8,498 nucleotides of DNA from Campylobacterales bacterium (GCA_027038235.1 JALVXV010000237.1:1-8498); one strand, 5' to 3'. Positions 1 through 5,527 are shown, numbered from the stretch's first letter. Notes: a model not told the origin generated them from the sequence alone. Numbers and translations: made by a program.

Positions 1-626
1 CCAAAAACTATTTTCATGAATTTGGTATAAATATTGGAGTGGTCGGTCCTATTACTCTAGCTGAAGAGTTGCAAAAAGGCTTTCATACTCTTATAGGTCA
101 TTCAAAACCTGCAGGATGGGATACTCAACTATCCAATAGGCTTATGGGTGGTATTTCATACAATTTTGCTTATAAAATAGATAGAAAAAGATTTAAGAGT
201 ATATATTATGACTGGACAAATAATATAAGAGGCGATTTAGGAAACTTTTATACCGGTTTTTTAGTTAGTAGTATGTTTCGATTTGGTACAGGTGGATTTA
301 ATACATTTGCAACTACTGGTAACTTTATAGGTGATGAAGAGAGTAATCTTTTGCACTATAAACCATATAAAAGATTGAAATGGTCTATATCGTTTGGCCT
401 ATTTGCAAACAAAATCAATACATACTATATCATAAAAAGAGCAAATCAAAAGGGATATCACCTCTCAAAGTTAAATTATGCCATTGGTGAAGAGGTGATC
501 TATACAATATACTACAAAAATATTCAATACTCATTCAAAATCAAATCGACCTATTTTCATAGCAAAGGAATACTCTCTCAAGCTAAAAAACAGTGGGGAG
601 GAGTGAGTATAATTTGGAGATTTTAA
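1..626 (+). CDS. lpxR: Lipid A 3'-O-deacylase, LpxR family (5'-truncated)
   Basis: The reading frame is open from base 3 with no stop before the left edge, so the gene starts outside the window; the GTG at 39 is an internal valine codon, not the start. About 207 residues remain, against roughly 300 for the full family. LpxR proteins are 12-stranded outer-membrane barrels that remove the 3'-acyloxyacyl chain of lipid A in a Ca2+-dependent reaction. The diagnostic stretch is visible near the start of the fragment: VVGP, then LAEELQKGFH, then KPAGWDTQL, matching the family pattern GP...(E)Q..H....KP.GWD.QL. The His of QKGFH probably corresponds to the catalytic His of Salmonella LpxR (inferred, not aligned). 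The rest alternates aromatic and polar residues as in beta strands and ends WGGVSIIWRF, with the terminal Phe typical of BAM-assembled barrels. The signal peptide and first catalytic residues (Asn/Asp near the mature N-terminus) lie outside. It is convergent with the next gene. Confident at family level. Confidence 0.82.
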   Translation, partial: KNYFHEFGINIGVVGPITLAEELQKGFHTLIGHSKPAGWDTQLSNRLMGGISYNFAYKIDRKRFKSIYYDWTNNIRGDLGNFYTGFLVSSMFRFGTGGFNTFATTGNFIGDEESNLLHYKPYKRLKWSISFGLFANKINTYYIIKRANQKGYHLSKLNYAIGEEVIYTIYYKNIQYSFKIKSTYFHSKGILSQAKKQWGGVSIIWRF

Positions 627-1186
627 CCCAAAACTGTATCAAGCCATTTTATAGAACATCCCATGGATGGATATTGGGGCTTTGGAGGCTCTTTGGCTGT
701 AAAAAGCAGCATTAATGCCTCTTTTAACTCCTCCTTTGTTACACCATCTTCATCTTGCCAATTATCATCAATGCGACCATGATAGTAGAGTCTTGCATCT
801 TTATCATAAAGATATATATCGGGTGTACACACAGCTTGTAAAGCCTTTGAAAACTCTTGAGTATCATCTATTAAATATGGAAAGTCAAACCTCTCATCTT
901 CGATCTTTTCCTTCATCTTAGCAGGTGAATCTTCAGGATAGTTTGGATGGATATTGGGATTGACTGCTATTGAATTTATCTCTAACTTTTTTGCAAATTG
1001 TATGATCTGCTTTACCCTTTCCCAAACAGCTTGAGCATAGGGACAGTGGTTGCAAGTTATAAAAATAAGCAGACCATTTGCACCCATCTGATTTTTTATA
1101 TCATACTCTTTATCGTATGGATCTTTCAAAGTAAAATCTGGCAGTTTTGTGCCAAGAGGAATATCCTTAGACTCTTGTAGCGACAT
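623..1186 (-). CDS. Thioredoxin-fold/peroxiredoxin-like protein (AhpC/TSA type) with CxxC
   Basis: A 187-residue cytoplasmic protein of the thioredoxin-fold AhpC/TSA-related family, probably a thiol-disulfide reductase or peroxiredoxin-like enzyme; the exact substrate is not known to me. Visible features are LGTKLPDFTLKD at 11-22 (peroxiredoxin-type N-terminus), the redox site TCNHCPY with Cys45 and Cys48, CTPD at 120-123 containing the cis-proline that packs against the active site, YHGRIDD at 135-141, and the C-terminal signature PSMGCSIKW (Cys177). Four cysteines sit in conserved positions, so a resolving role for Cys120 or Cys177 is possible. There is no signal peptide. I chose ATG at 1186 rather than the upstream ATG at 1234 because AAAGGAG lies 5 bases before it and the extra 16 residues (MITYQNKIYNKFKGDD) fall outside the family pattern. 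Its stop shares two bases with the lpxR stop. The divergent neighbour is a small lipoprotein. Confidence 0.85.
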   Translation of the reverse strand: MSLQESKDIPLGTKLPDFTLKDPYDKEYDIKNQMGANGLLIFITCNHCPYAQAVWERVKQIIQFAKKLEINSIAVNPNIHPNYPEDSPAKMKEKIEDERFDFPYLIDDTQEFSKALQAVCTPDIYLYDKDARLYYHGRIDDNWQDEDGVTKEELKEALMLLFTAKEPPKPQYPSMGCSIKWLDTVLG

Positions 1187-1198
1187 GTCATCTCCTTT
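1186..1198 (-). promoter_or_regulatory. Ribosome binding site deciding the thioredoxin-like start
   Basis: On the minus strand AAAGGAG (1198-1192) stands 5 bases upstream of the ATG at 1186-1184. This is one of the best Shine-Dalgarno matches in the window and argues against the longer ORF beginning at 1234, whose upstream bases show no purine-rich match. Confidence 0.75.
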
Positions 1199-1204
1199 GA
1201 ATTT

Positions 1205-1229
1205 ATTGTAAATTTTATTTTGATATGTT
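1205..1229. promoter_or_regulatory. Possible divergent promoter elements between thioredoxin-like gene and lipoprotein
   Basis: Only 55 bases separate the two divergent starts, so both promoters must lie here or inside the genes. On the minus strand TACAAT (1210-1205) is a 5/6 match to the -10 consensus, but the implied leader is very short and no good -35 stands 16-18 bases upstream. On the plus strand TGATATGTT (1221-1229) resembles an extended -10 (TGN plus 4/6 hexamer), leaving almost no leader before the ATG at 1242. Both are weak assignments in an AT-rich stretch. Confidence 0.25.
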
Positions 1230-1241
1230 ATCATTTCTCTT

Positions 1242-1415
1242 ATGAAATATATGTTAATGTTTATAATAATTTTTCTATTTAGTGGTTGTTTATATATAAA
1301 TGAGAGAGGTATATCTACAAAATACTATAATGAATGTCATGAATACTACGATGCTACAGGCATATATCACAAAAATTGTGATAAAAATCTTATAAACTTT
1401 GAAAATGAAAAATGA
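1242..1415 (+). CDS. Small predicted lipoprotein (57 aa)
   Basis: A short gene encoding MKYMLMFIIIFLFSGC followed by a polar 41-residue remainder. The hydrophobic stretch 4-13 and the lipobox FSGC, with Cys16 as the lipidation site, predict a signal-peptidase II substrate whose mature form is 42 residues. The residue after Cys is Leu rather than Asp, which by the enterobacterial +2 rule would favour the outer membrane (not verified for this phylum). Two further cysteines (Cys32, Cys46) in the tyrosine-rich mature part could form a disulfide. Its TGA overlaps the cmoB ATG as ATGA, so translation of the two is probably coupled. No strong Shine-Dalgarno is seen before the ATG. I recall a small predicted lipoprotein next to the cmoB/hot-dog pair in C. 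jejuni (Cj0978c); orthology is untested. Function unknown. Confidence 0.72.
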   Translation: MKYMLMFIIIFLFSGCLYINERGISTKYYNECHEYYDATGIYHKNCDKNLINFENEK

Positions 1416-2314
1416 CCCCTTTGGATAAAATAAAAAAAGAGAGAGATAAATCTTTAAAATATAAAAATATACTCCCTCTAAGAGAGGCTCTTTTGAAACT
1501 TCCCAATATAAAAAATATAAAAATAGAGCTAGACAATATTATAAAAATCAGCTCTTTAGCCGTTACAAAGCAACAAAAAGAGTACATAAATAGCTTTGCT
1601 CTCTCTTTAAAGCCATGGAGAAAGGGTCCTTTTGAACTATTTGGTACATTTATAGATTCTGAATGGCAAAGTTGGATGAAATATAATCTTTTAGAACCAC
1701 ACTTCAATCTAAAAGATAAAGTAGTAGCTGATATTGGTTGCAATAATGGCTACTATATGTTTAGGATGTTAAAGCAGCAACCAAAAAAGATTGTAGGTTT
1801 TGACCCCTCTGCCCTTTTTAAAACTCAGTTTGATTTTATCAATAAATATATAAAAAGCGATATAGTTTATGAGCTTTTAGGGGTCGAGCATTTGGATATC
1901 TATGATACCAAATTTGATACTATCTTCTGTCTTGGTGTTTTGTACCATAGAAGCGATCCTATCTTAACTCTAAAATCTCTAAAAAAAGCTCTCAATAAAA
2001 ATGGAGAACTTTTTTTGGATACATTCATGATAGATGGAGATAAAGAGGTGGCACTTACTCCAAGGGCAAGATACTCTAAAATTCCAAATATCTTTTTCAT
2101 TCCAACAATTCCTGCTTTGAAAAATTGGCTCTTTAGAGCTGGATTTAGCGATATTGAGATTTTAGATATAAAAAAAACAGAGTTACAAGAGCAAAGAAAG
2201 ACTGATTGGATAGAGTCTCAAAGTCTTGAAAACTTTTTAGACCCTAAAAATTCAACCCTAACCATAGAGGGATATCCTGCCCCAAAAAGAGTGTATGTAA
2301 AAGCTACTTGGTAA
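1412..2314 (+). CDS. cmoB: tRNA U34 carboxymethyltransferase CmoB
   Basis: CmoB transfers the carboxymethyl group of carboxy-S-adenosylmethionine (made by CmoA) to 5-hydroxyuridine at position 34 of several tRNAs, giving cmo5U and widening wobble decoding. The 300-residue protein has a variable N-terminal segment (1-65) followed by the family core: PWRKGPFELFG at 68-78 (Lys71), IDSEWQSWMK at 81-90 (Trp85, Lys90), the Rossmann motif DIGCNNGYY at 107-115, GFDPS at 129-133, LGVLYHR at 174-180 (Tyr178), FIPTIPALKNWL at 229-240, and EGYPAPKR at 286-293 (Arg293). These match E. coli CmoB closely, including the residues I recall as Cx-SAM ligands. It is shorter than E. coli's 323 residues, mainly at the N-terminus. 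The start overlaps the lipoprotein stop. cmoA is not in the window and must be elsewhere for the pathway to work. A hot-dog gene follows after 52 bases. Confidence 0.95.
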   Translation: MTPLDKIKKERDKSLKYKNILPLREALLKLPNIKNIKIELDNIIKISSLAVTKQQKEYINSFALSLKPWRKGPFELFGTFIDSEWQSWMKYNLLEPHFNLKDKVVADIGCNNGYYMFRMLKQQPKKIVGFDPSALFKTQFDFINKYIKSDIVYELLGVEHLDIYDTKFDTIFCLGVLYHRSDPILTLKSLKKALNKNGELFLDTFMIDGDKEVALTPRARYSKIPNIFFIPTIPALKNWLFRAGFSDIEILDIKKTELQEQRKTDWIESQSLENFLDPKNSTLTIEGYPAPKRVYVKATW

Positions 2315-2338
2315 ACTTTTTTATACTCTATCCGATTT
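2312..2338 (+). promoter_or_regulatory. Candidate sigma-28 (FliA) promoter for the hot-dog gene
   Basis: TAAA (2312-2315), exactly 15 bases, then TCCGATTT (2331-2338). This fits the FliA consensus TAAA-N15-GCCGATAA with the core CCGAT intact, and the Campylobacter-type -10 CGATWT exactly. Transcription would start near 2345, giving a leader of about 20 bases before the GTG at 2367. The TAA of the -35 is also the cmoB stop codon. A sigma-70-like TATACT (2322-2327) lies in the spacer but lacks a recognisable -35, so it is an alternative reading. The C. jejuni hot-dog gene beside cmoB (Cj0977) is reported to be sigma-28 dependent, which strengthens the call. Confidence 0.6.
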
Positions 2339-2356
2339 AGAGCAAAAGTTAAAATT

Positions 2357-2369
2357 AGGAGATATAGTG
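2357..2369 (+). promoter_or_regulatory. Ribosome binding site and GTG start of the hot-dog gene
   Basis: AGGAG (2357-2361), 5 bases, then GTG (2367-2369). The nearby ATG at 2371 is in another frame and soon stops, so the GTG is the only initiator that fits both the Shine-Dalgarno and the hot-dog frame. Confidence 0.75.
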
Positions 2370-2864
2370 GATGCAAATGAGGAGATAAATCCAGTTGAAA
2401 GTATAATAACAGATGATGAAACTATCAATTTAAAAACACATATCAAGATAAAAAAGTATCTAAGTGGTGATGTGGTATCCTTAAAGGATAACTATGCACA
2501 AGTAAAATTAAGTTGTACAAAAGAGATGGCAGTTGATGAAATGGGGCTTATCCATGGAGGCTTTACTTTTGGTGCTGCTGATTTTGCTGCGATGGCTGCG
2601 GTAAATGATCCCTATGTTGTCTTGGTAGGTGCATTAAGCAAATTTTTAGCCCCTGTAAAAGTGGGTGATACTGTCATTTTTGAAGCTTATGCAAAGTTTG
2701 AAGATGCCAGAAAAAGGGAGGTTGATGTCATAGGTAGTATCAATGACATAAAGGTTTTTGAAGGAAGATTTGATGCAGTTATCCTTCCTGAACATGTTTT
2801 GAAGTTAAAGCTTAAAAAGGTAAGAAAAACTCAGGATCAAAAAGATCAAAAAGATCACAAATAA
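2367..2864 (+). CDS. Hot-dog-fold protein (PaaI-thioesterase-like, Cj0977-type)
   Basis: A 165-residue cytoplasmic protein of the hot-dog superfamily, whose members bind or hydrolyse acyl thioesters. The signature is MGLIHGGFTFGAADFAAMAAVND at 59-81, shown here only to locate it: His63-Gly64-Gly65 and Asp72 match the PaaI pattern HGG......D. It is followed by LSKFLAPVKVGDTV at 90-103, the second strand pair typical of the fold. Residues 1-25 are an acidic lead and 150-165 a charged tail ending DQKDQKDHK. Position right after cmoB and the sigma-28-like promoter both resemble C. jejuni Cj0977, a hot-dog protein reported as sigma-28 regulated and needed for full virulence without being a flagellar part. 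Whether this protein is an active thioesterase or an acyl-CoA-binding effector cannot be told from sequence. Its end overlaps the convergent MBL gene by 10 bases. Confidence 0.85.
   Translation: MDANEEINPVESIITDDETINLKTHIKIKKYLSGDVVSLKDNYAQVKLSCTKEMAVDEMGLIHGGFTFGAADFAAMAAVNDPYVVLVGALSKFLAPVKVGDTVIFEAYAKFEDARKREVDVIGSINDIKVFEGRFDAVILPEHVLKLKLKKVRKTQDQKDQKDHK
2835..2857 (+). repeat. Tandem 9-bp repeat in the hot-dog C-terminal tail
   Basis: GATCAAAAA occurs twice in tandem (2835-2843, 2844-2852) followed by a partial third copy GATCA. In frame this gives DQK-DQK-D(HK), a lysine-rich tail just before the stop. The unit is three codons long, so copy-number slippage would keep the frame. The last bases overlap the stop of the convergent hydrolase. 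Confidence 0.7.
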
Positions 2865-3451
2865 CCAAACCATGAGGGGATATTTTTCTGCTCTTTTTTT
2901 ATAGTAGTTGGATTGCCGTGACCTGTATAGACCCTCTTGTCATACTCTATCTTTAGAAATTTTTCTAAACTTTTTTTCATATCTTTTGGGTTGGAGTATG
3001 GAAAATCAACCCTTCCAATAGAGTTTTCAAATATAAAATCTCCACTAAACCAGCTATCTTCTATCTCGATAACTGAACATCCTGGAGTGTGGCCTGGAAA
3101 AAGTATAAATTTTACCTTCACTCCCTCTATATCATACTCTCTATCTTTATCAACTAAGATATCAGCTTTGCAAGTTGGTTGAGATTGATTAAAGATATCC
3201 TCTTCAAGCATAAAAGCATCATCTTTAGGTATATAGATGGGTATTTTTAACTCCTCTTTTAACTCACAATCGCTCCAGATGTGATCAAAATGTCCATGAG
3301 TATTTAATATAGCGATAGGGTTTGTTACACTACTTTTTACCCATTTTGTCGCTAAAACACCAGGATCAATAATAAGCTGTTTATTATCTATATCAACAAT
3401 ATAGCAGTTAGTTTGATATGCTCCAAAAGCTCTACTTTTTATCTTTATCAT
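2855..3451 (-). CDS. MBL-fold metallo-hydrolase (glyoxalase II-like, YcbL type)
   Basis: A 198-residue single-domain metallo-beta-lactamase-fold hydrolase. All zinc ligands are visible: THGHFDH at 51-57 (His52, His54, Asp56, His57), GHTPGC at 120-125 (His121), SGDFIF at 136-141 (Asp138) and TGHGNPT at 176-182 (His178). The N-terminal TNCYIVD (14-20) and IIDPG (27-31) are typical of the glyoxalase II/YcbL group. It lacks the C-terminal helical domain of classical glyoxalase II, so it is closer to YcbL. The substrate is unknown; many Campylobacterota are thought not to make glutathione, so hydroxyacylglutathione is not assured. No signal peptide is seen, so it is probably cytoplasmic. Minus-strand AAAGG lies upstream of the ATG. 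It is divergent from nadE, as in C. jejuni (Cj0809c/Cj0810). Confidence 0.9.
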   Translation of the reverse strand: MIKIKSRAFGAYQTNCYIVDIDNKQLIIDPGVLATKWVKSSVTNPIAILNTHGHFDHIWSDCELKEELKIPIYIPKDDAFMLEEDIFNQSQPTCKADILVDKDREYDIEGVKVKFILFPGHTPGCSVIEIEDSWFSGDFIFENSIGRVDFPYSNPKDMKKSLEKFLKIEYDKRVYTGHGNPTTIKKEQKNIPSWFGYL

Positions 3452-3474
3452 ATTAAACCTTTGTTTACTTTGTA

Positions 3475-3503
3475 TTGCTAAAATTCTTAAGAGATAGTAT
3501 TAT
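3475..3503 (+). promoter_or_regulatory. Predicted sigma-70 promoter of the nadE-thrC operon
   Basis: TTGCTA (3475-3480, 4/6), a 17-base spacer, then TATTAT (3498-3503, 5/6). Transcription would start near 3510, leaving about 60 bases before the nadE ATG at 3570. Alternative -10 candidates closer to the gene are TAAAAT at 3524-3529 and 3535-3540, the latter without a good -35. Shine-Dalgarno is a modest AAGG at 3557-3560. Confidence 0.4.
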
Positions 3504-3527
3504 ATCTAAAAGTTCTCATTAAGTAAA
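3499..3527 (-). promoter_or_regulatory. Predicted sigma-70 promoter of the MBL hydrolase gene
   Basis: On the minus strand TTTACT (3527-3522, 4/6 to the -35 consensus), a 17-base spacer, then TATAAT (3504-3499, perfect -10). Transcription would begin near 3492 with a leader of about 40 bases. The -10 shares six bases with the -10 of the opposite promoter. Campylobacterota often lack a clear -35, so the -10 carries most of the weight. Confidence 0.5.
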
Positions 3528-3569
3528 ATTTTAGTAAAATGAAACAGATAAATACTAAGGTAGTAGTTT

Positions 3570-4370
3570 ATGCAAAGATTTAAATTGCTTGAAAAATTTT
3601 TGGTCAACTTTTTAAGAGATGAGGTATATAAAACTTCATTTACAAAAGCTGTAGTAGGGCTAAGTGGGGGTATTGATTCTGCAGTAGTTGCAGTTTTAGC
3701 AAAAAAGGCTTTTGGGGATGATTTGCTTTGTGTGATGATGCCATCTCAATTTTCAAGCAAAGAGAGCATAATAGATGCTAAGGAGTTGTGTGATAAGTTT
3801 GATCTTAGATACGAGATAGTCTCTATCGAACCTATGCTAAAAGCATATATAGATAATGATATGAGCAACCTAAGAGTAGGCAATCTAAGTGCAAGACTTA
3901 GAATGGCAATACTATATGATATATCTGCTAAAGAGAGAGCTTTGGTCATAGGTACTAGCAATAAAAGTGAACTATTGTTAGGATATGGTACACTTTTTGG
4001 AGATTTAGCAAGTGCGGTTAATCCTATAGGAGATATTTATAAAAGTGATATTTTTAAATTTGCTGAATATCTTGAAATCCCTGAAAGTATCATATCAAAG
4101 CCACCTTCAGCTGATCTGTGGGAAAACCAAAAAGATGAGGATGATTTAGGATATACTTATGAACAGATAGATAAAGTTTTAAAAAGATATGTAGATGATA
4201 GGCTAAATAAAAATGAACTTTTAAAGATAGGCTTTGAAGAGAAATTGTGTGATTTGGTAATAGATAAAATTTATCAAAATCAATTTAAAAGAAAACCTCC
4301 TGTGATAGCAAAAGTTAGCCAAAGAAGCATAGGGCATGACTTTTTATATCCAAGAGATGTAAAAATGTAA
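3570..4370 (+). CDS. nadE: NH3-dependent NAD+ synthase
   Basis: NadE adenylates the carboxylate of deamido-NAD (NaAD) with ATP and amidates it to NAD+, the last step of both de novo and Preiss-Handler routes. The 266-residue cytoplasmic protein is the short, ammonia-using form: there is no nitrilase-type glutaminase domain before the synthetase domain. Key features are the ATP-pyrophosphatase P-loop LSGGIDS at 31-37, VGNLSARLRM at 103-112, GTSNKSE at 128-134, LLGYGTLFGD at 136-145, NPIGDIYKSD at 151-160, and KPPSADLWENQKDED at 177-191, all characteristic of bacterial NadE. Length is normal. It heads a five-gene plus-strand run with a 16-base gap to the DegT-family gene, and is divergent from the MBL gene. 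The same MBL/nadE/lpxK order occurs in C. jejuni, as I recall it. Confidence 0.96.
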   Translation: MQRFKLLEKFLVNFLRDEVYKTSFTKAVVGLSGGIDSAVVAVLAKKAFGDDLLCVMMPSQFSSKESIIDAKELCDKFDLRYEIVSIEPMLKAYIDNDMSNLRVGNLSARLRMAILYDISAKERALVIGTSNKSELLLGYGTLFGDLASAVNPIGDIYKSDIFKFAEYLEIPESIISKPPSADLWENQKDEDDLGYTYEQIDKVLKRYVDDRLNKNELLKIGFEEKLCDLVIDKIYQNQFKRKPPVIAKVSQRSIGHDFLYPRDVKM

Positions 4371-4386
4371 AATAAGGAAAAAGAGT

Positions 4387-5523
4387 ATGAAAAAGATACC
4401 ATTTTTTAGACCATCTGTAGACGATAGTGAACTAAGTCAGATAAGAGAGTTATTAAACCATACACAGAGTAATAAGGCAAAAACCCTAGAAGAGGATTTT
4501 ACCAAATATACTAATAGCCCATTTGCCATATCTACCTCAAGCGGAACTGCTGCTATGCATCTATCTATGATGAGTATAGATCTAAAAAGAGGAGATAAGA
4601 TAGTCTGTTCAGTTAATGCCTTTCCTGCCGTTGCAGAAGTTATTAGACATTTTGATGCGGAGCCTATTTTTGTTGATATTGATAAAGATGATTTCAATAT
4701 AGATCCAAAAAGCCTTGATAAGGTTCTAACTAAATCAAAACATAAAAAATTAAAAGCGGTCTTTGTAACACATATTGCAGGACAACCTGCTGCAATGGAT
4801 GAGATATATGATGTTGCACATAAGCATGGTGTTTTAGTCATAGAGGATGCAACAAATGCTTTAGGTGCTACATATAATGGACAGGCAATAGGCTCTCTAT
4901 CTGAAACTACTCTTACATCATTTAGTTTTAGTCCCCATAGTATAAATAATATTGTAAATGCCGGGGTTATCACTACATCTGATGAGGAGCTTGACAAAAG
5001 AGCAAGACTTCTAAGAAATCATGCCATAGTAAGTGAGGGGTGGGAAAAATATGGAGATCTTGATTATGTCTATGATGTTGTAGATATTGGTGTAAAGTAT
5101 GACCTATCCCAGCTTGATGCAGCATTTTGTATTGCTCAACTGAAAAAAAATAACACATTTATAAAAAGAAGAAAAGAGATAGCCTCTATCTACGATAAAG
5201 AACTTGCCAATACTGCTCACATCTCAACTCCTGTTAGAAAAAGAGATCATATCTATACAAGCTATATCATAAAAGTAGATAAAAATAGAGACTCATTTGC
5301 TAGAGAGTTAGCTCTTAGGGGCATAAGAACTGGACTAAACTATATACCTCTTCATCTTTTAAGCTACTATAAAAATAAATATAGTTTGAGAATAAATGAT
5401 TTTCCTGTTGCTCTTACAAATTATCAACAAATTCTATCACTTCCAATATATCCAAATCTTAAAGATGATGAGGTTCTTTATATCTGTGAGGCAGTTAAAG
5501 ATATAGCTAAAAATAGAGTCTAA
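4387..5523 (+). CDS. DegT/DnrJ/EryC1/StrS-family protein lacking the PLP lysine
   Basis: A 378-residue fold-type I PLP-family protein of the sugar aminotransferase group; full family length. Preserved features are IPFFRPSVDDSEL at 4-16, the phosphate-binding SSGTAAMHL at 51-59, NAFPAVAEVI at 77-86, FVDIDKDDFNIDP at 95-107, GQPAAMD at 132-138, IEDATNALGA at 152-161 (Asp154 would pair with the pyridine nitrogen), LLRNHAI at 208-214, YDLSQLDAAF at 238-247, NYIPLH at 318-323 and LSLPIYP at 350-356. The loop that normally reads FHPVK(N/x)ITTGEGG is FSPHSINNIVNAGV at 181-194: the Schiff-base Lys aligns with Ser185 and there is no Lys between 122 and 203. Ordinary transamination is therefore unlikely. 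Options are a PMP-dependent enzyme like the ColD/E1 dehydratases (which carry His at this place), with His184 next door, or a non-catalytic role. AAGGA stands 8 bases before the ATG; lpxK follows after 4 bases. Confidence 0.85.
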   Translation: MKKIPFFRPSVDDSELSQIRELLNHTQSNKAKTLEEDFTKYTNSPFAISTSSGTAAMHLSMMSIDLKRGDKIVCSVNAFPAVAEVIRHFDAEPIFVDIDKDDFNIDPKSLDKVLTKSKHKKLKAVFVTHIAGQPAAMDEIYDVAHKHGVLVIEDATNALGATYNGQAIGSLSETTLTSFSFSPHSINNIVNAGVITTSDEELDKRARLLRNHAIVSEGWEKYGDLDYVYDVVDIGVKYDLSQLDAAFCIAQLKKNNTFIKRRKEIASIYDKELANTAHISTPVRKRDHIYTSYIIKVDKNRDSFARELALRGIRTGLNYIPLHLLSYYKNKYSLRINDFPVALTNYQQILSLPIYPNLKDDEVLYICEAVKDIAKNRV

Positions 5524-5527
5524 TCTT

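Noticed and set aside
998..1180. Plus-strand ORFs at 715-921 and 998-1180 opposite the thioredoxin-like gene
   Set aside because: Both are within the coding region of a protein with clear CNHCPY and CTPD motifs and show no family signal of their own.
1187..1234. Upstream ATG extending the thioredoxin-like protein by 16 residues
   Set aside because: The downstream ATG at 1186 has AAAGGAG at ideal spacing and begins the conserved part of the family; the extension has neither.
1390..1743. 117-codon minus-strand ORF opposite cmoB
   Set aside because: Antisense shadow of CmoB, including the conserved WRKGPF and DIGC regions; no domain seen.
2371..2380. ATG at 2371 as the hot-dog gene start
   Set aside because: It is out of frame with the hot-dog protein; GTG at 2367 is in frame and has AGGAG upstream.
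4437..4997. 186-codon minus-strand ORF opposite the degT-like gene
   Set aside because: It lies wholly inside a well-supported gene, its translation has no recognisable domain, and its Ser/Leu/Ile-rich composition is what the antisense of this AT-rich gene would give.
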